Of a stretch of 64,000 nucleotides of DNA, positions 55,334 to 64,000 are shown piece by piece (the first letter of the stretch is position 1; each line of letters begins with the position of its first letter). The DNA is from Wolfiporia cocos (Eukaryota > Basidiomycota > Agaricomycetes > Polyporales > Phaeolaceae): NCBI GenBank assembly GCA_029448655.1, contig JACCLO010000021.1, positions 62,001-126,000 on the forward strand. Reading direction: 5' to 3'. The notes beneath the pieces were generated by a model. It was not told the DNA's origin. It was given only the letters and a program-made list of their open reading frames with translations, and searched no databases. The translations under genes and the position numbers were made by a program.

Positions 55334-55746
55334 GGTGATAATGTAGCGAAGTAGTTGAGTGATTAGAAGATGTTCTGTAGTCGAGGATTAATAAGGAGAA
55401 CGAGCTTGCTGAGTCCATGGCTCATGGGGAGCAGTATTTATACGTCCAGCTGTCGACGTTAGCGAGCCGTACGGTCAAGGAAGCCCGCATAATGAGCCAA
55501 CCGGGGGAAGAAAAGATGTCGCATATACTAGCTGAGACACTTGTCGCCAGAGTACTCTCTAAGTCGAAGTTGCAGTCAGCACTGAGGTAGGAGCTTGCCT
55601 AATCCACCCCTTCGAGACTCTCAGCAAAGCATATATGATATCCTTCATAATCTGACGCTACTGTACGCTGGAGGTATGCCGTTTACTCTCGCACCTTGAG
55701 TAGACAGATCCGCGAGTGCTATGATGGAGTTGTCGGGAGTCCGGCA
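55334..55746. other. Promoter side of the secreted-protein gene
   Basis: Holds a CAGTATTTATA box at about 55431-55441 on the plus strand. Nothing else recognised. Confidence 0.35.
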
Positions 55747-56416
55747 TAAGGCTCCAACCATATAAGGTATATACCATGTATACATGGTTTTTTATATATA
55801 CTATATACATGTATTTACATGTGGCCGAGTACATGGTATATACATGGTATATACATAGTATATGGTTATTGTGAATGCAATCATAGTAGACTCTCAGCTG
55901 ATGTTCTAAATGATGTACCTGAAGTAGTTATGTGTTTTACAGATTGTATGGTGCAGCAGTCATTGAGGCATTTTGGTGACTGCACAAATGTGAAGATGTC
56001 AAGACATGACTCATACACTTTGATTAGCTTCTTGAGTAGTGGAAGGTAAGATCACATTTATGTTTGTGCCATATCATATAATGCCACAAAGTAGTGATTG
56101 CATCATGCATTATGCTCATGCATGCAAGTTTCTCATCACCTTGCACATTGTGCACAATTTCTGAGCCATTCCCTGCTATTGGTGTTGCCATGAACATTTA
56201 AACCCGTTTTTTCCTCACATCAGCCAAGTGCTGATACCTGTAGTGTGTCACTGAAGGCAGAGACAATATACATAACCATATGAGCAATAGCTATGCCAGG
56301 ATCTCCTCAAAATCTCATGTCTGAAAACCATGTATACCATGTATATACCATGTATATACCATATACCATATATTTACCGATTTTCTGTACATGTATATTA
56401 TATGGTTGGAGCCTTA
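55747..56416 (-). mobile_element. hAT-like MITE, copy 2
   Basis: 670 bp with TAAGGCTCCAACCATAT at the left and its exact inverse ATATGGTTGGAGCCTTA at the right. Flanks GTCCGGCA (55739-55746) and ATCCGGCA (56417-56424) match in 7 of 8 bases. Opposite orientation to copy 1; the interiors align. Confidence 0.82.
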
Positions 56417-56722
56417 ATCCGGCATAGTCCGGCCTTCGGTGGCGATGATACTTGGCGGTGTTATATTGTGCGGTGGCCCCCACGAAAGCTACTATCCGGA
56501 ATGAGACCGAATAGTCATAGGAGCACTCGTGCAGCCGGATTGCAACTAGAAACTAATGTGTCGCTGTGTGAAGTCCATTGGCGACGAGTACGCTCTTGAA
56601 ACAATGATCGGCAACGAGAGAAGCGACAGGCCTTCGTGCGAATATTGCAGGGATACTCCTGGGTAGTAGGACAATCACTGAGGTTCCTCGATGGGGAAAG
56701 CATATTGATAGATTTAATGATT
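56417..56722. other. Short intergenic stretch
   Basis: No feature recognised. Confidence 0.4.
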
Positions 56723-58262
56723 TTAGACAGATGCTGAGCCGTATGTTCCCGAGGTAGTCTCGATCAGACGCTCCTGCCAGTTGGAGTCATGATCGAGTAT
56801 CAATGCATCTGTCAGCGCAGTTGATGTCATAGGTGGAGGGAAGGCACTTACCGTTTGGCTCCTGGTCCGCCGCCGCACACCCGGCCCCCTCGCGACCAGC
56901 CCCTGCACGGCCAGCCCCCTCGCGGCCAACCTGTCCGCCAGGATTCCCAGCGTGGTTGCCGGTGGAGGAGGATGCTGTGGCCTCCCCTGCGAGGTCTTCT
57001 GAATGTGCCCGTACCGCGGCGGAGGTGACAGGTATGCCAGATGGTCCTGCCTCCAACTGTATCCCGTTAGCTGACGCATGCGCAGGATTTAAATGGCACT
57101 TACCCCCTTGTTTCCACCCCTCTTCATCAGAAGCTGCCGTATCGCTTCGTAGCCACTACCTATCATGGTGGAGGAGGTTGACAGCATGTCGACGCGCTTG
57201 AGGAGATCGGTGAGGAGGGTGACGGCTTCACGGTGCTGGGCTTCCACGCTCTCCGTGAGCTCGCGACGGAGTGTCGCGACCTCCGTTGCGAGTTCGCTGT
57301 CTGAGGCTGCGGCGAACTTCTGAAGCTGCTGGCCCTCTATCATATACAAGCAGGAGAATGCTGTATATTAGTTCATGTGATATGTCTTGTGAGTGTATGT
57401 TGGCACTTACCAGGGGTCCTCTGGAATCGGACGCTGACCCCCCCATTCTCATCGAAGAGGTCGTCGTGGAAGGAGGCTTCCGAGCTGTCCGGGTCTGCCT
57501 GCCTGTCCCGATTGTTAGAGCGGTGAGGGACGTGTTCTGGCTTCTTCCCCTTCATTACGGTGACAGCCCTAGCATGGGCTTTTGGAAGGTAGCCGTCCTC
57601 GCGCGTGTCCTCCCAGTACGTGGCCTGCTTCTCGGCCCAGGTATGGCCCATGTAGTCATCAACGTCTGTGTCAGACACATTGGACTCGTCGTCCTCCGTC
57701 GAGTCGCTGCATTCGTAATCAGTGCCGTAGTCGCGATTCCGGACGAGGACCGCGTGCTGCCACTTAGATCGCAACGTCGACTTCGCCACCCGTAGCTTGT
57801 CGTGATGCCAAATGATGATGTCGAGTCGGTGGATTCGTCGTATAACGTTGTTCTTCACATACTTCTGTGCCTTCACCGCAATCTCCAGCGCACGCTGTGT
57901 GTCCTTGATAGGTCGAAAGTGGCGACCATCGAGCTCGTAGGGCACGGGGGAGCACTGTTCACTGCGCTTGCAGCAGCGCTCGCATCTCGTACGCATCGAG
58001 GTGTCTATCGTACACTGCGCACCATTGTGCAGGCAGTTGGCGCATCGGATTGTCTATACAAAGTAAGGTGGTGTGTCAAAAATACCTTGATGCACTTACT
58101 GAGGCATCTGCATCCAGCGATGGCTGAATACGCTCACTTTTAGTCTTCTTAGGCAGAGGGACGCTCTTTGTGGTCTGTGATAGCTGTTATTTCTTCAGCA
58201 CACATGGCACATCAAGCTCGCGGTACCCTTTGCGATGAGCCCCGCGAGGGGTACCGCTGCAT
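56723..58262 (-). CDS. Zn2Cys6-cluster protein with C-terminal helix
   Basis: Six exons fit in phase: 58262-58227, 58183-58100, 58053-57411, 57336-57104, 57056-56852 and 56808-56723, giving 428 residues. Near residues 43-73 the spacing CANCLHNGAQC, nine residues, CERCCKRSEQC is C-x2-C-x6-C-x9-C-x2-C-x6-C, which meets the fungal binuclear zinc cluster consensus. The usual basic residues are sparse, so DNA binding is not certain. A Lys-rich patch (PLPKKTKSERI) precedes it. The middle is mixed charged, then acidic (DSTEDDESNVSDTDVDDY). Exon 4 is helical (TLRRELTESVEAQHREAV), suited to dimerisation. Exon 5 is Gly/Ala-rich. The fungal transcription factor domain is absent. The position among transposons suggests a TE-related or young gene. 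Confidence 0.72.
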
Positions 58263-58780
58263 CCCCGCTTCCTATTGACCGTCGCCGCGACGACAAGCTC
58301 GGAGGACCTACTGTGAAAGGTCACAGGCACTAGGATAATGGGCGCTAGGGGATGGGCGCTTGAATATCGTGCACAGACTGATTAAGTCTCCGCTGTGGGT
58401 AACTTATACAAGGTTGGACTTAGTATCTGATCACTTATGGGCACACTAGCATTTCTACGAAAACTGTGATAGCAGGCAAAAAAAATGTTTGCGCTCACAG
58501 GAAATCAAACTATTGTCAATTGGTACATCGTGCAGCTGGACATCTATAAGTAATGGGAGCTCGCGCCATAGGCACTCATGTGTTGCTAGTGTGCAGCTAG
58601 CATGTTGCTCATGTTTTGCGCAAATGGACACCATGTTTGCCACGTGGCGTCCATGTGTGTTGTTGATCCTTCTCCCATTAGATAAGGTGCCTGCTACCCG
58701 GGGAGTTTGCTGGTGGATTCCCATGCCTGGCACCTGCAAGGCGCATGCGCTGCTAGCTCATGTTTTGTGTGCTGTTCCTG
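58263..58780. other. Upstream flank of the zinc-cluster gene
   Basis: Nothing beyond the putative promoter is recognised. Confidence 0.4.
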
Positions 58781-58998
58781 CCCTGCACCATGGGGATTCG
58801 TGCCCCATGCCATGGGGATTCGTGCCCCACGCCACAGGGATTCGTGCCTCACACCACAAGGATTTGTGGCCCATGCCACAGGGAGTTGTGTCCTGTGGCA
58901 TGGGGATTTGTACCCTGTGCCACAGGGATTTGCATCCCAATGCCACAGGGATTTGTCCCCCATGCCATGGGGACTTGTGCTCTGTGCCACGGGGATTT
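58781..58998. repeat. 22-bp minisatellite
   Basis: About ten units of CATGGGGATTCGTGCCCCATGC type, in which CATGGGG and CACAGGG versions alternate. Open frames on both strands here are produced by the repeat. Confidence 0.82.
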
Positions 58999-59091
58999 TT
59001 GTAACATAAATGGCCTGTGCTGTAGATGCCTGCCAAAAGATTGCAAAAAATGAAGAACATTTTGACACCACATCACACAGTATTACAAGTA

Positions 59092-59240
59092 GTGATGTGC
59101 AAAGCACGGCTCAGCTCAAAGCCCGGGGCTTGGGCCTGGCTTTGAAGGGCTTGGGCTCAGCGGAATGTCAAGCCGGGCCCTCCTTGACGGCTCAGGCTGG
59201 CTTGGGCCCGGCTCAGACTCAGGCCGGGGCTTATGGGTAA
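59092..59240 (+). repeat. Single end of the GGCC-rich hAT-like MITE family
   Basis: TAGTGATGTGCAAAGC followed by GGCCCGG/GGCTTGGGC-rich sequence, similar to the end at 42599. The opposite end is not seen. Confidence 0.5.
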
Positions 59241-60513
59241 TCATGTAGGACCTCGAAATTATTGGCTTGTGCAGCTCAAATGGCAGCACAACATATTCAG
59301 AATGCTTATATGTCTACTATTTGTTGTTATTCTGATCTACAAGTGTTTTTACAGCTGCTTATGATGTTGACCGAAAATCCAGATCTCGATCACAACCCCG
59401 ATCGCAACAGTAGTCACAACGTTCCGCACCGTGTTAGCAGATCACAAGTCATTGTAATGGTCGTTGAGATCATATAAGGTGAATTGATGCAAAATCTTAA
59501 ACCAAAGGGCCCATTTTCGCTAATTCTAACAACACCACAGCTGCGCGCCTAAAGCCGCCGGCTCAGGGCTCGTGTCACAGATTTATCTGTTCTCTAATTT
59601 TCCCTGTATTTTTCACTATTTCTTCGCATTTTATCCGAATTGTTCTTTGACATCTGCACTTATCCTGTATCTAAGCCATACTTAAGCTACTGTGCCGCTG
59701 TACCGAACCATAACCTCGTAAATCACTCACGTGACCATTCCCACACCAGACGTCTTATCTTATCTCTCAACCACGTTACCTATTCATCACATGATACTAT
59801 CTCCAGCACCTTTAGCGCTGCCACGTCATAACTGACATCACCGTTCCAGACTCTGGGCAGAGTCCGGACTCACATCACGTTGCCAATGTAGACGCCTTAC
59901 TCACGCATTGTCATACTAATGACATATCCCGATCGGCCTATGACTCAGCCCGGGATCCCCATATCACAAGCTACGGACACTTCGTTAGCACCGCCATTAC
60001 CGGCCTGTGCCCTACGCCCTACTGTATCGTTAGTCCTACCTAGAGTACCAGGGGTCCTATACCACATGTATATAAGCTTGCATTCTCTGGCGGCTATTGC
60101 CCCAGAACTATCAACTTCGTTACTTAGCGATAACACTCTTGCCTAACAAGCAACCACTACTTAGTCTTCTTAGCTCGTCTAACAACAAGACCTTACAAGT
60201 AAGTCATCCGTTACACTTTGATAGTTCTTTTTCTACGCCCCCAGCCTGGCAAGGCTCTGGGCGGTTTGATTTCTATCTGTTTCTAGGTCGTTTTGTCTCG
60301 GTATTCAAACAGCGTATTGGGTTCTGGGGGAATACTATAGCCGATCCACATGGCTTACAGTGGCAGATGGTCGTTCTGACAAGAACTTCCGTCTGAGTCC
60401 GAAAAAATCCTTGGATCATTATGCCGACTAGGGTTAACCCCTGACCGTGCGATCCTCGGATAAGTAGGCCGTCTTACCCCATTAGACGTTAAAGGGATCT
60501 CCTTACATATGTA

Positions 60514-61806
60514 ATGGACGAAGGCCCTGCGCCGCGCTCTATAGGTCGAGAAGCTTCCGGGCATCTCCCTGAGCCGTACTACCCTACTCGGGACTACGAG
60601 GCAATGGATAACCGATGTATCTGGACATTAGGAGATTACGGGTTATATCACCCAGAGTGCAATACTCTAAACGAATTTCCACCCAGACGTAGGCCCGTCA
60701 CAGGTGTTGTATCCAGACTCTTCCTGGCGGAGTTAGAGAGAGCTCCGTCAGACGCCGACTACACCGACTATACGCATACCGAGCAAATCAAGACACGACC
60801 ATTATCATCAGACTACATACATTTTTACGTATCTTCTTACATAGTCATGCCCGCCGACCGTTACGAAGCATCCGTCCGCAGGCTTGAGGCTCGCCTCGCC
60901 GCTGGACCCGTCCAACTCCCCAAGGAGAAGGTCAAGCAGTCGGTAGCCACCCCCCCTAACAAGATGGTGGTTACCAACGCTGCCACTGGGAAACCGGAAC
61001 TCTGGGACATCCCGTCCAAGAGCGTCAAGGAGGTCAAGGACCTCATTTGTACCCGTCGCTACCACAACAATTCGTGGAACCCTAACGACAAGCCCCGCCT
61101 TCCCAAGCTCACGCCCGAGGAACAGCGGGAGTACGACGACTGGTTGTTGGAAGACAACCAACTATACGCACAACAACTCAAGTTCGCCGAAGAGCAGCGG
61201 CGGTTGTGGACTGCCGAGCGTGCCCGCATGCAGCGCTCGGAGGAAGCAGCTGCCAAAGCTTTTGCCGACGCCCATCACGCCAAGTTCGGACCCCAGTACC
61301 AGCCCTCTACGGGTTGGTCCGGTCGACCACTGGAGGAGAGAATCCTCTCCAAGGAGACGGCAACAGCCATCGCCAAGTCCGTCACCATCCGGCAACCCTG
61401 GATCAAGGACTACGAGTCGAAGTTCCCAGAACACATCGACCCCGACCTAGTTTTATGTACTCTAAAACAGTACGAATGGGCTCAGCGCATCCTCCCCAAA
61501 CTCGAGGCCGCGCATAAACTACTAGCTAGCTTATACAACCAGCTCATTAACGACTATCGGGAATCCTGCAAACCAGAGTCCCAGGAGTTCCTCAACATGG
61601 TAAAGGCTTTTAGCAAAATGAGCTATAAGTTCTTTGAAGCCGTACTATACCGCCAACTAGATAATAAGCAGATGCGGGAAGTAGAGAGGGACGCCAAGGC
61701 AGTAGGGGCATATCTGAGGAAGGGGAAAGGAATACAAGAAAGGCAGTTACCTAATATTGTAAGAGGCTTGAATGCCCTCAACCTCCAATTCCCTTCGTTG
61801 TCGTAG
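60514..61806 (+). CDS. Extra ORF upstream of gag in the second gypsy element
   Basis: 430 residues, start MDEGPAPRSIGREASGH, stop at 61804. Hydrophilic, with a charged helical middle (KLTPEEQREYDDWLLEDN, RARMQRSEEAAAKAF) and a helical C-terminus (VKAFSKMSYKFFEAVLYRQ). No zinc knuckle and no family that I recognise. It lies between the LTR and gag, where most gypsy elements have no ORF. It could be a structural protein or a nucleic-acid chaperone; this is a guess. The frame is intact. Confidence 0.65.
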   Translation: MDEGPAPRSIGREASGHLPEPYYPTRDYEAMDNRCIWTLGDYGLYHPECNTLNEFPPRRRPVTGVVSRLFLAELERAPSDADYTDYTHTEQIKTRPLSSDYIHFYVSSYIVMPADRYEASVRRLEARLAAGPVQLPKEKVKQSVATPPNKMVVTNAATGKPELWDIPSKSVKEVKDLICTRRYHNNSWNPNDKPRLPKLTPEEQREYDDWLLEDNQLYAQQLKFAEEQRRLWTAERARMQRSEEAAAKAFADAHHAKFGPQYQPSTGWSGRPLEERILSKETATAIAKSVTIRQPWIKDYESKFPEHIDPDLVLCTLKQYEWAQRILPKLEAAHKLLASLYNQLINDYRESCKPESQEFLNMVKAFSKMSYKFFEAVLYRQLDNKQMREVERDAKAVGAYLRKGKGIQERQLPNIVRGLNALNLQFPSLS

Positions 61807-61982
61807 ACACATAAATATAATCCTGACAAGGGTTATCACGCTTCATAGTCTGACAAGACTAAAACGAAAGGCATAAGGCATGACTCGACTATATGACTCA
61901 CATCCTAACAAGGATATTTCATTTCCATTCCTATTATCTTCAACCAAGATCAAGAAGACTTATCTGCGCCGGTCCCAGCACA

Positions 61983-63827
61983 ATGCCGACCACTCGCGCA
62001 GGAACTTCCACCTCCAGGGCCACTTCCCCCATCGGAAGCGACCTGGTGACTCCTACCCGTCAGGCGCGGGAACTCACGAACCTGCCCCCCATCGAACGCG
62101 GAACCCGTGTTCGTCACACTCAATGAGAGCGTCTCCAGATCATCCGAGATGAGACGTGGCTCGGGGAAGCCATCCCGGACAATGCCATCACTGGCGAAGT
62201 CCTGCTTCCCCCCGCTTATGGTCCGTACCAACCCCTCGAAATGGAAGTCCCTGAAGATATCTTCTACGGGGACCGAGGGGAAATGTACGACCGATTGGTC
62301 AGCGGCATCCCCCCAGAAGCCCTCGACGACTTGCAGGCAGAAATAGCCGTCGCTTTCAATAGCATCGTCGAGGCAGCCAACGCCGCCGCCAACTTCTCCA
62401 CGGACTCAATCACCGAGCTCCTAAACATACTTGACTCACAATTTGCAAAAGTGTTGCGAAAGTCCGATGAGCTGCGCACGTTTATCCGTGCCCTCAATGG
62501 TCGCATCCGCAGCCTGGAAAACCACCGGCGAGCAGATCGCAACGACCTGGACCGCGCACTCGCGCGCCTCACCGCCTTGGAAAAGGCTCCCGCTGCAGGC
62601 CCGACAGGGCCACCACCAGCAGCCACCGCCGCACCGACTTATGCTCAGAAAGCCACACCCCCGCCAGAATTTTCAGGCGAAGGGTCCAAGATCACCGTGA
62701 CGGAGTGGCTCGCGAAGTGCATCATGTACTTCGCGGACGCAGAGATCACCGACGAACGTCGGCAGATCGTATCCGCCCTGACCCGGCTATCCGGCCACGC
62801 CTTCCGCTATCAGGAAGCGCGTGTAAAGAAGTCCCACGACCCCGCGGAGTCCCTTGGCACATGGGCCGAGTTCGAAAGGGAGATGGAGAATGTATATGGA
62901 AAAAAGAACGAGAAGGAGATCGCCCAGGAGGAGATTGAGAGTTACTTCGGTGACTCAGGCAGGAAGAAGGCCGAAGCCGACTTCTTCGTATACGCGGAGC
63001 GCCTACGACAATTGGCGCGCAAGGCAGAAACCGAGGAGAAGACCCTCATCCAGAAGCTACCACACGTGTTCCCTGCAAAGGTGTGCGAAGCTTTCGGAAT
63101 CATGGAGGCGTCCGGAACTTTCCAGGCCCCTACGGACTGGGAAAAATATCTCGACATGTCTATCCGCATGTACAAGGCCGCCTATCGCGACAAGATCGCA
63201 GGTGGAACATTATTCGGCGACGGAGAGAAGAGGAAGGAGAAGGAGAAGGAAAAGACGGGGTCTGGCAAGACCACATCAACCGTCACCCACGCCACCACGA
63301 CGTCCGGGTCTGACAAGACCACAGGACGAAACATCAAGGAGAAGCCAACCACGCTTCCGTCCGACGCCCGCGCGGGTGCCGAATGGAAGCAGAACCCCAA
63401 GTTCAAGAACTGGTATCTCGCCGCCCCCGCACGCAAGTGCAACGTCTGTGGACGCGACGCCTGTACGAACCCGTACAACCCGTGTCGCTTCAAGAAGCCG
63501 AACCCTGCCGGCAGCAAATCAGCAGGAAAGTCTAATGGAGGAACGTCGGCCTCCGGCAAAGCCGACAACAGAAATGGACGATTCGTCCGAGAAGTCATCC
63601 GGGAGTATTTCGTTCCTGATGACCAGCAGGCCAGTACCAGCACTGTGCCCTCATCAGCGGCATCAGCAACGGTCGGTACAGTGGAGTTGGCCCCCACCAC
63701 GCGCATCTCTGACGACAATGTCAGCCACGTCTCGGAGGAATCCCAACCCCTCCCACGCGAGACCGTCCTACCCTGGACAACCGGAAAAGGCATCGACAAG
63801 TCGGGTTTTTTCCTAGAAAACATGTGA
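61983..63827 (+). CDS. Gag of the second gypsy element
   Basis: The in-frame start at 61983 (MPTTRAGTSTSRATSP) is followed by TGA at 62124, probably a mutated CGA, and the frame then runs open to 63827. A start at 62241 would give 528 residues. Capsid-type blocks are PPPEFSGEGSKITVTEWLAKC, in part, and QEEIESYFGDSGRKKAEADF with RLRQLARKAE. A zinc-knuckle-like CNVCGRDACTNPYNPC lies near the C-terminus between basic regions. The last codons run over GGT TTT TTC, a possible -1 slip site into the protease frame. Confidence 0.8.
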
Positions 63828-64000
63828 AGACTTGCCCATGTGTTTTCAAATCCTGTATTAGTACCAGTACCCACGTCAATGAGAGTGTCTCAAACATATA
63901 CGTTAATAACGCGCCAAACCCGGAAGAATCTTTTCGAATTAACGTGACTCTCTAGGTATATGGCCAACAAGTGCAAGCCTTGGCATTAATCGACTCGGGA
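63813..64000 (+). CDS. Protease/pol start of the second gypsy element, partial
   Basis: In the -1 frame relative to gag, reading is open from the slip site through VNESVSNIYVNNAPNPEES to TAG at 63953. It then continues VYGQQVQALALIDSG to the window edge. DSG is the aspartic protease active site. The TAG is probably a mutated CAG. Confidence 0.6.

Larger units (their letters stand above)
59573..64000 (+). mobile_element. Second gypsy-type LTR element, 5' part, cut by window edge
   Basis: Starts at TGTCACAG (59573). Next comes an LTR-like region with a TATATAAGC box at about 60069, a leader with GGGTTCTGGGGG at 60319, an ORF of 430 codons, gag, and the start of the protease with LIDSG at the last bases. 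RT, integrase and the 3' LTR lie beyond the window, so the LTR end (about 60205) is a guess. Confidence 0.75.

Noticed and set aside
58694..59107. ORFs of about 100-170 codons on both strands
   Set aside because: Generated by the 22-bp minisatellite and its flanks.

Overview
The window is nuclear DNA from a filamentous basidiomycete, most likely an Agaricomycete. The evidence is protein genes cut by many 50-70 bp GT-AG introns, a Sec1/Munc18 gene of fungal type, a KDZ transposase, a Crinkler-type effector gene, a Zn2Cys6 cluster protein, and dense nested LTR and DNA transposons. No rRNA gene, CRISPR array, bacterial operon or convincing functional tRNA is visible.

Positions 1-19 kb form the gene-rich, CpG-rich part. 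It opens with the 3' two thirds of VPS45 (+ strand). Next come six coiled-coil genes or gene relics, all on the minus strand: a decayed copy at 2.1-3.3 kb and five intact ones at 3.6-5.0, 6.0-8.8, 9.6-11.4, 12.1-13.5 and 16.0-18.3 kb. The five share an exon plan: a short basic first exon ending in phase 1, a short second exon, one or two small coiled-coil exons, then one long heptad-rich exon. Four of the five carry the 18-bp palindrome ACGCGTGACGTCACGCGT, or a one-base variant, about 470-580 bp upstream of the start codon. This array looks like a lineage-specific, co-regulated tandem family and is the most interesting host-encoded feature. A broken NmrA-like reductase relic closes this part.

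Positions 19.9-30.3 kb hold a Ty3/gypsy element with 359- and 341-bp LTRs that differ by four substitutions and two indels. It has gag, an embedded dUTPase with all five motifs placed between gag and protease, RT/RNase H, integrase and a chromodomain-like tail. It is broken by a frameshift or stop, a TGA, and a copia-type solo LTR with a clean 5-bp target duplication. A 935-bp solo LTR with duplication CTTAC follows. Then come a truncated UDP-glucose pyrophosphorylase relic, a KDZ transposase gene, a GC-rich minisatellite, and a multi-exon Crinkler-type gene (ubiquitin-like header, P-loop NTPase, PD-(D/E)XK nuclease) at 36.2-39.8 kb.

Positions 40-56.4 kb are a nest of repeats: a reversed solo LTR (duplication GTATT) split by a hAT-like MITE (8-bp duplication CTGCCGGG, with an empty-site control at 29.6 kb), an intact three-exon DD34E Tc1-like transposase, a nonsense-bearing TE-associated gene, tRNA-like SINE sequences, further LTRs, and a strongly CpG-depleted tract. 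A small secreted-protein gene with a decayed inverted partner sits at 53.9-55.3 kb, followed by a second copy of the hAT-like MITE.

Positions 56.7-64 kb carry a six-exon Zn2Cys6-cluster protein gene, a 22-bp minisatellite, and the 5' part of a second gypsy-type element. That element has an extra ORF before gag and a probable -1 frameshift heptamer at the gag/pro junction, and it is cut by the window edge just after the protease DSG motif.
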